Source: DAOTVD01 sp034437075
GTDB lineage: Bacteria > Chloroflexota > Anaerolineae > Aggregatilineales > J027
Assembly: GCA_034437075.1 (NCBI GenBank)
Contig: DAOTVD010000394.1
Location: 1-29,885, forward strand
Direction of reading: 5' to 3'
DNA: 29,885 bases
Shown: piece after piece, positions 7,874 through 15,204 of the stretch
How positions within the stretch are numbered: the first letter of the stretch is position 1
Layout: the number at the start of each line of letters is the position of its first letter
Position numbers and translations under genes: made by a program
The notes under the pieces: model-generated
What the model saw: the letters and a program-made list of their open reading frames with translations, nothing else
Database searches by the model: none
What the model was told of the DNA's origin: nothing

Positions 7874-7891
7874 TATTTTTCTGGAAAAGCC
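7874..7891 (-). repeat. Solo family A end
   Basis: TATTTTTCTGGAAAAGCC followed by TTA equals the reverse complement of the left end of family A elements with its target TTA. The rest of the element is missing and the family B body is fused to it instead. Either B inserted into an A copy that then lost sequence, or the two recombined. Confidence 0.65.
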
Positions 7892-7960
7892 TTAGGCGGA
7901 TTTGTTTTCTGTTCACCATAAAACTGGCGGTTTATGGGCATTCCTTTTATACTACTTTTA

Positions 7961-8135
7961 GGCTTTTCCAAGTATTTAACTATGCCGCTTGCTTTTGTCG
8001 AAAAGGATACCGGCTTGATTTTACCCCCCTCTAGCTCCCCCCGAATTCGGGGGGAGAACTTACTCGTGCGCAGAATAGCCCCTCCCTGAATTCGGGGAGG
8101 GGCTGGGGAGGGGTAATTATTTTTCTGGAAAAGCC
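7961..8135 (-). mobile_element. MITE-like element, family A, copy 2
   Basis: Intact 175-bp copy in inverse orientation relative to copy 1, flanked by TTA at 7958-7960 and 8136-8138. It differs from copy 1 at only a few positions by eye, which points to recent movement. It lies about 95 bases upstream of the glycosyltransferase start and may carry or disturb that gene's promoter. Confidence 0.85.
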
Positions 8136-8230
8136 TTAGGCGAACAAGTTGCCCCACAATTAGCCAATACATAGTTTTTGAAGCAGGTTAAGCCAGACGT
8201 GACAAAACAAGGGACAATGTACGTATCATT

Positions 8231-9223
8231 ATGAAACTCATTATTCAAATCCCATGCCTAAATGAAGAAATGACACTTGCCCAAACGCTGGATGACCTGC
8301 CCAAACAAATTGAAGGTGTCGATACCATCGAAATTTTGATTATTGATGATGGCAGTACCGATGGCACCTTCCGAGTGGCAAAAGAATGGGGGGTTCAGCA
8401 TATCGTGCGCCATAGCGCGAACCGAGGGCTTGCCGCTGCCTTTCGCACTGGCCTCAACACGAGCCTTACGTGTGGTGCAGACATTATTGTGAACACCGAT
8501 GCCGATAATCAATATCCTGGCCAAGAAATCCCACGCCTGGTTCAGCCCATCCTCGACAATCAAGCCGATATGGTAATCGCTAATCGCCAGACAGACACGA
8601 TCGTCCATTTCTCGGCATGGAAACGGTTTTTGCAACGGTTTGGGAGTCAAATTGTGCGCTATGCATCCGGCACAGAAGTACCCGATGCGCCAAGTGGGTT
8701 TCGCGCGTTCTCGCGAGAAGCAGCCCTGCGGATTAATATTTTCACCCGCTACACCTACACCCTCGAATCGATCATCCAAATGGGTAAAAAAAATCTCAAC
8801 ATCGTGCATGTCCCCGTCCGAACCAACCCCCCAACCCGAAAATCGCGCTTAGTAAAAAATAATCTAAGCTATGTTATGCGCTCGACGAACACGATTTTGC
8901 GCCTGTTTTTGTTATACGAACCCTTGCGCACTTTCACCTATCTGAGCATCCCTTTCTTTCTGACTGGCGGTGTACTCTGGCTGCGTTTCGGCATCATCCT
9001 TCTGAGCGGCGAGGCCGCGCGCGGCTCGAATGTTCAGTCGGTCATCGTTGGCTCAGCAGCGTTGATTATCGGCTTTCTTATCTTCCTGATTGGTCTCATC
9101 GGTGAGATGCTTGCGGTCAACCGTTTTTTGAACGAGGAGATTTTGTACGAATTGAAACGTCAACAGCTGGAGCATTTAACCGCGCCCCAGCCCGACCCCT
9201 CACAGAGTATACGAGAAACGTAA
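8231..9223 (+). CDS. Membrane-anchored family 2 glycosyltransferase
   Basis: A 330-residue GT-A fold enzyme of the DPM1/polyprenyl-phosphate sugar transferase type, expected to load a sugar from a nucleotide donor onto a lipid phosphate or glycan. The N-terminal strand IPCLNEE, IIDDGSTDGT (37-46), the metal-binding DAD (90-92) and the PDAPSGFRAF segment (151-160) mark the catalytic domain. Two membrane helices follow at about 235-258 and 271-293. No strong ribosome binding site is visible. The stop codon TAA is formed by the first three bases of a family B repeat end, so the tail after about residue 315 may have been reshaped by the insertion. The donor and acceptor are unknown. Confidence 0.88.
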   Translation: MKLIIQIPCLNEEMTLAQTLDDLPKQIEGVDTIEILIIDDGSTDGTFRVAKEWGVQHIVRHSANRGLAAAFRTGLNTSLTCGADIIVNTDADNQYPGQEIPRLVQPILDNQADMVIANRQTDTIVHFSAWKRFLQRFGSQIVRYASGTEVPDAPSGFRAFSREAALRINIFTRYTYTLESIIQMGKKNLNIVHVPVRTNPPTRKSRLVKNNLSYVMRSTNTILRLFLLYEPLRTFTYLSIPFFLTGGVLWLRFGIILLSGEAARGSNVQSVIVGSAALIIGFLIFLIGLIGEMLAVNRFLNEEILYELKRQQLEHLTAPQPDPSQSIRET

Positions 9224-9417
9224 CTGCTCAGGCTATGCCAATTCTTCCCCCTCACCCCCTTAATCCCCCTCTCTAGCTCTTTCCGAATTCGGGGCGGGGC
9301 TATTATGCGCACGAGTAAGTTCTCCCCCCGAATTCGGGGGGAGCTAGAGGGGGGTAAAATCAAGCCGGTATCCTTTTCGACAAAAGCAAGCGGCATAGTT
9401 AAATACTTGGAAAAGCC
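9221..9417 (+). mobile_element. Hybrid B/A repeat element
   Basis: It starts with the family B left end (TAACTGCTCAGGCTATGCC..., about 60 bases) and from about 9280 becomes family A through to the A right end TGGAAAAGCC followed by TTA. The central GAATTC arm differs from other A copies (CGGGGCGGGG). The left TTA duplication of an A element is absent. This reads as a recombinant of the two families rather than a simple insertion. Confidence 0.7.
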
Positions 9418-9436
9418 TTATCGAAAAGGGCGAATA

Positions 9437-9511
9437 TTGTGATGCACAAAAACGGTTTTTCATGTACATTATCAGACTGTGCATGAGGATGTCGTGATTT
9501 GGCTGTGCACA
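9437..9511. promoter_or_regulatory. Dyads upstream of the TauE/SafE gene
   Basis: TTGTG-ATG-CACAA (9437-9449) is a perfect interrupted palindrome. TGTGCACA (9504-9511) is a second one and CTGTGCATG lies between them. They are in the 118 bases between the repeat element and the TauE/SafE start and could be operators. No adjacent regulator is known to bind such a site, so the function is open. Confidence 0.25.
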
Positions 9512-9555
9512 AGCGTGTATGCAAAAAATAACAAAAAATATGAGGAGGATTCAAG

Positions 9556-10638
9556 GTGTCTGAGAAGACCACAGACCAACCCGCCCCCCAGCAGACAGAT
9601 TTTAATTGGCGTCGCTGGATATACCCAGCCTTGTTGGCCATCATTTATTTCTCGTATTTCAGCTATATGACGCTCTCGGAAAGTTGGGGCTTGTTCGAGG
9701 AACACTGGCCTGTCTCGCTGACCATGACGGGTGGGTCGTTCATCGCGGGGGCGACTGCCGAAGGGGGCGCGGCGGTGGCCTTTCCGGTGTTTACCAAAGT
9801 GCTAGAAATCCCCGCGCCGGATGCGCGCACCTTTGGTCTGATGATCCAAGCCGTGGGGATGACCACGGCGGGTGTGGTCATTATCGCGCAGCGCATTCCC
9901 ATCTTGCCAGAGGTAATCTTGTGGGTGACGCTGGGCGGCGCGATTGGCCAGGTGCTGGGTACGTTTCTAATCGTCATGCCGAATCCGTATCCGCGCTTAT
10001 TGTTTACGTTCATCGCAGCGGCCTTTGGGTTGGCTTTAGCCCTCTCGCGCTGGGTCATCATCTGGGACCCGCGCACCACCGTTCGGCGCTGGCATGGCAT
10101 TCAGAAAGCGCGCTTTGTGGGGCTGGGCATCGCGGGGGGCATCTTCGCTGCACAGACGGGCTCCGGCATTGATATGCTAACCTTCATCGTCCTGACGCTA
10201 GCATTTGGCATTAACGAAAAAATCAGCACGCCCACGACCGTCATCATCATGGGCCTGAACTCTATCGTGGGTGCCTTTTTACATATCGGTATCAAGCAGG
10301 ATGTTGGCGTCGTTTGGGAATACTGGCTAGTGGCCGTGCCGATTGTGATCTTGGGGGCGCCGCTGGGCGCGACCGTTGCTTCTTACCTGAAGCGCGACCA
10401 TATCATCATTTTTTTGCTGACGCTTATCACCATTGAGGTCTTTACAACTATCTGGTTGGTGCCCATCGCGCTCGAACATGCCGTCATCACCGGGATTGCC
10501 GTGTTGGCTTTCGTGGCCTGGTTCTTCCAATTGCTGGCATACCGTAAACGAGTTATTGCACCGATGAAGCGCACCATGGAAATGCAAGCCCTCTCGCTGG
10601 ATGACCTGAAAAAATCCGATACTGAATTAGAGTTCTGA
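9556..10638 (+). CDS. TauE/SafE family anion exporter
   Basis: A 360-residue polytopic membrane protein with about eight hydrophobic helices in two halves. Each half opens with a glycine-rich helix: TGGSFIAGATAEGGAAVAFP near residue 55 and GIAGGIFAAQTGSGID near 190. These fit the sulfite exporter TauE/SafE family (DUF81), whose members move sulfite, sulfoacetate or other small organic anions. The start is GTG with a strong GAGGAGG seven bases upstream. It is followed in the same frame, after the stop, by a dehydrogenase fragment. The substrate is unknown. Confidence 0.9.
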   Translation: MSEKTTDQPAPQQTDFNWRRWIYPALLAIIYFSYFSYMTLSESWGLFEEHWPVSLTMTGGSFIAGATAEGGAAVAFPVFTKVLEIPAPDARTFGLMIQAVGMTTAGVVIIAQRIPILPEVILWVTLGGAIGQVLGTFLIVMPNPYPRLLFTFIAAAFGLALALSRWVIIWDPRTTVRRWHGIQKARFVGLGIAGGIFAAQTGSGIDMLTFIVLTLAFGINEKISTPTTVIIMGLNSIVGAFLHIGIKQDVGVVWEYWLVAVPIVILGAPLGATVASYLKRDHIIIFLLTLITIEVFTTIWLVPIALEHAVITGIAVLAFVAWFFQLLAYRKRVIAPMKRTMEMQALSLDDLKKSDTELEF

Positions 10639-10875
10639 GTTCTGATTGCGGTCTGCCACATAAACCAAAAATCGTTGGCGCTAGGGCGATTGGTTTCTAT
10701 TCAGCTAGCGCTGCAAAATGGCCGCTTCGCGCTCATCAAAGGCATCGAGCGGGATGCATTCCAGGTTTATGTTGGCCGAGATGCAAACATGATGAACATG
10801 CTATACCGGCTCAGCCCCAAACGCGCGACGCGCTTTATGTATAACCAGATGAAAGCGTTACGCGCTGTCTCATGA
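10639..10875 (+). pseudogene. C-terminal fragment of a short-chain dehydrogenase
   Basis: After the TauE/SafE stop the same frame stays open to 10875. From about 10714 it encodes a segment (FALIKGIERDAFQVYVGRDA...LYRLSPKRATRFM) that looks like the C-terminal tail of classical SDR oxidoreductases acting on long substrates. The Rossmann fold and Ser-Tyr-Lys active site are absent, so it cannot be an enzyme. Only a TTG (10675) is available as start and there is no ribosome binding site. It most likely remains from a gene lost when the neighbourhood was rearranged, and its stop overlaps the convergent kinase gene. Confidence 0.6.
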
Positions 10876-11670
10876 GATGGGCAAGCTCAGCCGGACGGTC
10901 GTACCGTCGCCGGGCGTGCTGCTGATGCTCGCCGCGCCGCCATGTTTTTCCATGATGATCTTCACCAGTGCTAACCCCAAGCCGTTGCCGGGGATGCCGT
11001 GCGCGCTGGGGCTACGGTAGAGGTCTTCCCACACATGGGGCAAGTCATCCGGCGCGATACCTGGCCCAGTGTCTTGCACCGTGATGGTCAGCCCATCATC
11101 ATTGGCTTCAGCGACCAGGGTGATGACATCCCTCGCGCGGGTGAACTTCATGGCGTTGTCCAGGACGTTATAGATCGCCAATTGCAGCAAATCCCGGTCG
11201 CCAGAGGGGGACGGTAAATCGTCAGCGGGCAGCACTAGCCGCAAATCCCGCGCGCTAGTTTCGGGGTAATCCTCCAAAACGGCGAAGGCTTCGCGCAGCA
11301 TCTCGGCGGGGTCGAGCGGCGCGCGTTCGAGCGGCGCAAATTCCAGATCGGCCAGTTTGCGCAAGCTGCTGACCAAGCGATTTAAGCGCTCGATCTGCCC
11401 GCGCAGGCTCTCGCGGATGTGTTGGCGTTCTGGGCTAGGGTCTTCGTCTGTGCCGGCCAGGTTGGCCAAGCCAATTTGCAGGGCGGTCAGCGGATTTTTC
11501 AGTTCATGATCTAGCCGCCGCAAAAAACGGTAGCGTTCTTCTGCCGCTGCCTCGCGCGCGGCTCGCCGGGCTGTTTTACGCATCATGCGCCACCCCCAGG
11601 CATTGAGCGCCGCCAGCAGCAACAGCGCCAGAACCAACAACGCGACAAACGACGATGTATCCCATATCAC
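10870..11670 (-). CDS. Sensor histidine kinase
   Basis: A 266-residue kinase that should phosphorylate the regulator encoded just upstream. One N-terminal membrane helix (residues about 6-25) is followed by a short linker with no periplasmic domain, so it probably senses the membrane or a partner protein. The H-box LDHELKNP has His55. The N-box NVLDNAMKF, G1 box DTGPGIAP and G2 box GNGLGLAL follow in order. The frame is open to 11823, but that extension is out-of-frame sequence of the regulator gene. The GTG at 11670 overlaps the regulator stop as GTGA and has GGAGG seven bases upstream, so translational coupling is likely. Confidence 0.92.
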   Translation of the reverse strand: MIWDTSSFVALLVLALLLLAALNAWGWRMMRKTARRAAREAAAEERYRFLRRLDHELKNPLTALQIGLANLAGTDEDPSPERQHIRESLRGQIERLNRLVSSLRKLADLEFAPLERAPLDPAEMLREAFAVLEDYPETSARDLRLVLPADDLPSPSGDRDLLQLAIYNVLDNAMKFTRARDVITLVAEANDDGLTITVQDTGPGIAPDDLPHVWEDLYRSPSAHGIPGNGLGLALVKIIMEKHGGAASISSTPGDGTTVRLSLPIS

Positions 11671-12383
11671 GGCAGGGCCTCCACCGTCCCCAAAAAGCGA
11701 TAGCCCTGGCCGGGCATGGTTTCGATATAGCTGGGGTGGGTGGGGTCGTCGCCCAGCGCTTTGCGTAGCTCCGCGATGCGCGTATCCACCGCGCGAATCC
11801 CGGCGGGGTAATCCCACCCCCACACGACATCCAGCAAGCGGTCACGCGCGATGAGTTCATCCGGGTGGGTCATCAGATATTCGAGCAGGGTCACGGCTTT
11901 AGGCGTCAGCGCGACCTCCTCCCCAGCCAGGCGCACCCGCCGCGAGGCACGTTCTAGGGTCAATTCGCCGCTGACCAGGCGTCGCGCGGCGGCCAGGGTC
12001 GTTTGCTGCGCGCGCGAGCGGCGCAACACCGAGCGAATCCGCGCGATGAGTTCGGCAGCATCAAAAGGCTTGTTCAGGTAATCATCCGCGCCTTCGTTCA
12101 GGGCCAGTGTTCGCTCGACCGATTCGCCGACCTGGGTTAGTAGAATGACGGGCGTCCAATTGCCCGCCTGGCGCATCTGGCGCAGCATCTCGCGGCCATC
12201 CAGAGCGGGCATTAACACATCCAGCACCACCAAATCGGGCCCGAAATCGGCCAAGACATCCAGCCCGCGCGCGCCATCCGGTGCAACCGCTACCGCAAAG
12301 CCGGAACGCTCTAACAACGGGGCAAGATTATCGGTGATGGCGCGCTCGTCATCCACGAGCAAAATTTTAGGTTTCGCGTTCAT
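11667..12383 (-). CDS. OmpR/PhoB-type response regulator
   Basis: A 238-residue two-component regulator. The receiver domain shows the acidic pair DD (11-12), phospho-acceptor Asp55 in LVVLDVLMP, Thr83 and Lys105 (NKPFDAAEL). The C-terminal winged helix (about 140-234) has LTPKAVTLLEYL and the AVDTRIAELRKAL recognition helix. It binds DNA as a dimer once phosphorylated by the kinase encoded next. The gene lies 16 bases after the Ca/Na antiporter, so the antiporter, regulator and kinase are probably one operon; ion or envelope stress is a reasonable but unproven signal. Confidence 0.95.
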   Translation of the reverse strand: MNAKPKILLVDDERAITDNLAPLLERSGFAVAVAPDGARGLDVLADFGPDLVVLDVLMPALDGREMLRQMRQAGNWTPVILLTQVGESVERTLALNEGADDYLNKPFDAAELIARIRSVLRRSRAQQTTLAAARRLVSGELTLERASRRVRLAGEEVALTPKAVTLLEYLMTHPDELIARDRLLDVVWGWDYPAGIRAVDTRIAELRKALGDDPTHPSYIETMPGQGYRFLGTVEALP

Positions 12384-12399
12384 GTCTTTAGTCTAGCAT

Positions 12400-13356
12400 T
12401 TAGCGAGCGAACAAAAAGCCCATATACCCCGCAAATAGCGCCAAGCATAACCCCGCCTCGGCGCGTTGTAGCTTACGATCCATAAACAACGGCACGAGTA
12501 AGATCGTGATGGCGAGCATAATCGGAAAATCCAGACGCAGGAAGTCCGCCGAAACCGGGATGGGCTGCACCAGCGCGGTCAGGCCCAGGATGCTGGTTAG
12601 ATTGAAGATGTTGGAGCCGATAACATTGCCGATGGCGATGTCTGGCGCTTTGCGCAGCGCGGCCATAACCGAGGTCGCCAGTTCTGGCAAGGATGTGCCC
12701 GCCGCCACCAACGTCAGCCCGATGACCCGTTCGCTGACCCCCGCCGCGCGGGCCAAGCCGGTCGCGCCTTCTACCGCCAGGTTCGCGCCGATGACCAGAA
12801 TGACGACGCCGACGACCAGCCGTACGACCTCTTGCCAGGCGGGCGTTTGGGCGGCTAACCGATCCGCTTCGGCGGCGACGCCTTCTTGTTGCACGGCTTC
12901 GGGTTCGTCCCCTGCGAGGCGATACGACAACCAGGTGAACGCCAGCACCCCCGCGAACAGGATGCCGCCTTCGGGGCGGCTGATGCGTTCGCCTGTAAAG
13001 GCAAACAGATAGGCGATGAGCGATACGCCGATGAGAATGGGTAAATCTCGCCGGACGAGTTGGCTATCAATCGCGATGGGGAAGATAACCCCCGCGACGC
13101 CCAAAATCAGCGCGATATTGAAAAAGTTGGAGCCGATGACGTTGCCCACCGCAATGTCGCTGGAATCGTTCAGGGCGGCGATGAGACTAATCACCTGCTC
13201 TGGCATAGAGGTGCCGAAGGCGACCACCGTCAGGCCGATGACCAACGCGGAAATGCCGAGGCGGTCGGCCAGGCGTGCCGCCCCTTTAACGAGTTGCTCC
13301 GCCCCGAATAAAAGCCCGGCGAAACCGACCAACAGAAAAAGTGTATCTTGGAGCAT
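12400..13356 (-). CDS. Calcium/sodium antiporter (CaCA, YrbG type)
   Basis: A 318-residue membrane exchanger with about ten helices, made of two inverted repeats. The alpha-repeats are GTSMPE...GNVIGSNFFN (48-80) and GTSLPE...GNVIGSNIFN (220-252), which hold the ion-binding acidic and polar residues. A charged cytosolic loop (about 148-175) joins the halves. Members exchange Ca2+ for Na+ or K+ across the inner membrane. It is the first gene of the probable operon with the two-component pair, which suggests ion stress as a shared theme. No good promoter could be fixed upstream. Confidence 0.93.
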   Translation of the reverse strand: MLQDTLFLLVGFAGLLFGAEQLVKGAARLADRLGISALVIGLTVVAFGTSMPEQVISLIAALNDSSDIAVGNVIGSNFFNIALILGVAGVIFPIAIDSQLVRRDLPILIGVSLIAYLFAFTGERISRPEGGILFAGVLAFTWLSYRLAGDEPEAVQQEGVAAEADRLAAQTPAWQEVVRLVVGVVILVIGANLAVEGATGLARAAGVSERVIGLTLVAAGTSLPELATSVMAALRKAPDIAIGNVIGSNIFNLTSILGLTALVQPIPVSADFLRLDFPIMLAITILLVPLFMDRKLQRAEAGLCLALFAGYMGFLFAR

Positions 13357-13494
13357 GGATGCGATGCTTTCGGATTATGTCGTTAAGCGCAAGCATAACA
13401 TACAGGCTGTGTCGGGCGCGCTGGGCCATTGTGACGATTTCGCCATAGGCCGTGTCGGCTTCGTCATGTCGCTGGGCGCTGGGGGTCGTCAGGC

Positions 13495-13908
13495 TTATCG
13501 GGGGTCGGGCTGGCTCGGCAACGAGGTCAGGTTATCGTCCGGTTCTAGCAAGGGCGGCAAGCCCCAGGCAGCCCGCGCTGCCGTGCAACGCGCCAGGTCT
13601 TCGGGCGTGTAATGCAATTGGCCATCTGGTGTCCAGTCCAGCGCGAACTCGCGGCACGGGCTGGGCCGCTGCGCGTAGATGGTGCAGCGTACCGCGTGCC
13701 CGATGTCGCCCTCCAGAGCAATGCAGCGCGGCTGTAGGGCATCCGTACCGCGCATACAGCGCCGCAAAGGCGGCAAGGGTTGGGTCATCTCGGCGGGGAC
13801 GGTGCCGCCCTGGGCCGGGTCGGCCTCCGACCAATAGAACGAGACGCGAAAATGCGCGCAGCATGCACCACACGTGAGGCAAGGGTTGGTGTTGAAGGTC
13901 TTGTGCAT
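13495..13908 (-). CDS. YkgJ-family cysteine cluster protein
   Basis: A 137-residue protein of the YkgJ/UPF0153 zinc- or iron-sulfur-chelating family. The N-terminal motif NPCLTCGACC (Cys10, 13, 16, 17) is followed by Cys51, Cys62, Cys75 in RCTIYAQRPSPC with Cys85, and Cys108. This cysteine order is the family signature; no enzymatic role is established. The frame is open further up to 14115, but the ATG at 13908 begins where the family begins. It reads in the same direction as the antiporter operon, 138 bases upstream of it. Confidence 0.85.
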   Translation of the reverse strand: MHKTFNTNPCLTCGACCAHFRVSFYWSEADPAQGGTVPAEMTQPLPPLRRCMRGTDALQPRCIALEGDIGHAVRCTIYAQRPSPCREFALDWTPDGQLHYTPEDLARCTAARAAWGLPPLLEPDDNLTSLPSQPDPR

Positions 13909-14390
13909 AGGGCTTTCGGTCGAAACTCCATGATGATCTACCCATAATATTAACCGGAATTGTACCCTGCTGGGGATAATTTTTACAGCTTCGCAATCGG
14001 GTGTCACGAAGTCGAAACGCGGCGGATAGATACGCTTGTCTGACCCCCAAAGCGCCAAAAAGCCTGGTTTGATGCGCCAGCCCCGCACGGCACCGCCATC
14101 TGATCCACAGAACACCTGCCCAGGCGAAGTGGCCTAATCGAAAATGGGCGTTTAGGCTAGGTGCGGTGACGCTGACCGTCAGCCTGATGGCCGTGGCCTT
14201 GCGTATTTCCTTCCCGTGGTTGCGCCACAATTGGCGCTCGGTGACGTTGCTGCTGTGGACTTTGAAATAGCGGTCATCAGTCCCATTTGGAAGCGGTAGA
14301 GGGCGAACCCTACTGTGATAAATAAAAATGCGCCTATACGCCGCCGCTAAGGTCGTCCTAGCGAGTTTACGCCCATTTCGCGCGATCCTA
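13909..14390. other. Spacer with possible decayed coding sequence
   Basis: No intact gene. On the minus strand the frame of the YkgJ gene stays open to 14115 and reads as protein-like text (GWRIKPGFLALWGSDKRIYP), so a lost N-terminal domain or an older neighbouring gene may have been here. The part from 14230 to 14390 shows nothing recognisable. The next feature is an intact family A element. Confidence 0.3.
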
Positions 14391-14393
14391 TAA

Positions 14394-14568
14394 GGCTTTT
14401 CCAGAAAAATAATTACCCCTCCCCAGCCCCTCCCCGAATTCAGGGAGGGGCTATTATGCGCACGAGTAAGTTCTCCCCCCGAATTCGGGGGGAGCTAGAG
14501 GGGGGTAAAATCAAGCCGGTATCCTTTTCGACAAAAGCAAGCGGCATAGTTAAATACTTGGAAAAGCC
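14394..14568 (+). mobile_element. MITE-like element, family A, copy 3
   Basis: Intact 175-bp copy flanked by TAA at 14391-14393 and 14569-14571, the clearest proof of a 3-bp target duplication because the triplet differs from TTA at the other sites. It differs from copy 1 at two positions by eye. It sits about 100 bases upstream of the putative promoter of the FHA operon. Confidence 0.88.
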
Positions 14569-14669
14569 TAACCCGACGCGCGCGATGAATCATACCAACC
14601 GACCTGTGAGTAAATATCAAGATATGTTATCAAAACCAGCTTCTGAGCCCTTGAGCATCATAGAGCATC

Positions 14670-14698
14670 TTGCACACTAGTGGCAAGTTCATTACATT
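14670..14698 (+). promoter_or_regulatory. Candidate promoter of the FHA operon
   Basis: TTGCAC (14670-14675) and TACATT (14693-14698) are separated by 17 bases. Both boxes are two mismatches or fewer from sigma-70 consensus. The expected start near 14705 gives a leader of about 35 bases. Confidence 0.5.
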
Positions 14699-14738
14699 TA
14701 GGGATGTATGAGATGAGAGACAATTAATCAAGGAAAAC

Positions 14739-15185
14739 GTGCAAATGGCAGCCGATTATCGTCTGCAATGGTATTTCAATGATCAAATTTATGATATGGG
14801 CCTGGCCCTTAACCGAGCCGTTGTCATCGGGCGCGAGGATCAATGTGATGTCGTGGTCGCGGATGAGCGCGTCTCGCGGCGACAGGCACTGCTCACGCTG
14901 ATGATCGAAGCCGGAGAACCCAAAATTGAACTTCGGAACCTGAGTAGAAGCAATAAAATCTATTTCCGCCAACCCGACCATCTAGACCCTTTGCCCCAGG
15001 GCGGACGGCTGTTGCTTACACCCGGTATGGTCTTTCAGATGAGCACCGCACAATTTCGCGTCATCGAGGCGGGTGTGGGCGAACCTGTGGTCGTATGCTG
15101 GAACTGCGAGCGCAAAGTGGATATTAAATTGCAAGATTGCCCTTGGTGTGGGGTACACTTGGCTTTTGGGAAAGTACAAGCCTGA
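14739..15185 (+). CDS. FHA domain protein with C-terminal zinc ribbon
   Basis: A 148-residue protein. Residues about 8-112 form an FHA domain, a phosphothreonine-binding module: GR at 31-32, SRRQ at 46-49 and NLSRSNKI at 67-74 stand where the GR, SxxH and NG motifs occur. The usual His of SxxH is Gln and the NG turn is SN, so phosphopeptide binding may be weakened. The C-terminus has CWNC...CPWC (Cys120, 123, 134, 137), a small zinc ribbon. The GTG start has AAGGA four bases upstream; an ATG two codons later (14745) is an alternative. It is 19 bases upstream of the FHA-flavoprotein gene. Confidence 0.85.
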   Translation: MQMAADYRLQWYFNDQIYDMGLALNRAVVIGREDQCDVVVADERVSRRQALLTLMIEAGEPKIELRNLSRSNKIYFRQPDHLDPLPQGGRLLLTPGMVFQMSTAQFRVIEAGVGEPVVVCWNCERKVDIKLQDCPWCGVHLAFGKVQA

Positions 15186-15204
15186 TGCATGAGGAATACT
15201 TGTC

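Noticed and set aside
11671..11823. N-terminal extension of the histidine kinase
   Set aside because: The extra 51 codons are the regulator gene read in another frame, Arg/Gly/Pro-rich. The GTGA overlap with a good ribosome site marks the true start.
13532..14230. 232-codon frame on the minus strand
   Set aside because: It is an out-of-frame shadow of the YkgJ gene with high Arg/Ala content and no domain.
14456..14680. Open frame inside family A elements (starts MRTSKFSPRIRGELEGG), open in several copies
   Set aside because: It follows the hairpin arms of a non-coding repeat, has a TGA in copy 1, no ribosome binding site, and ends in different flanking sequence at each site.
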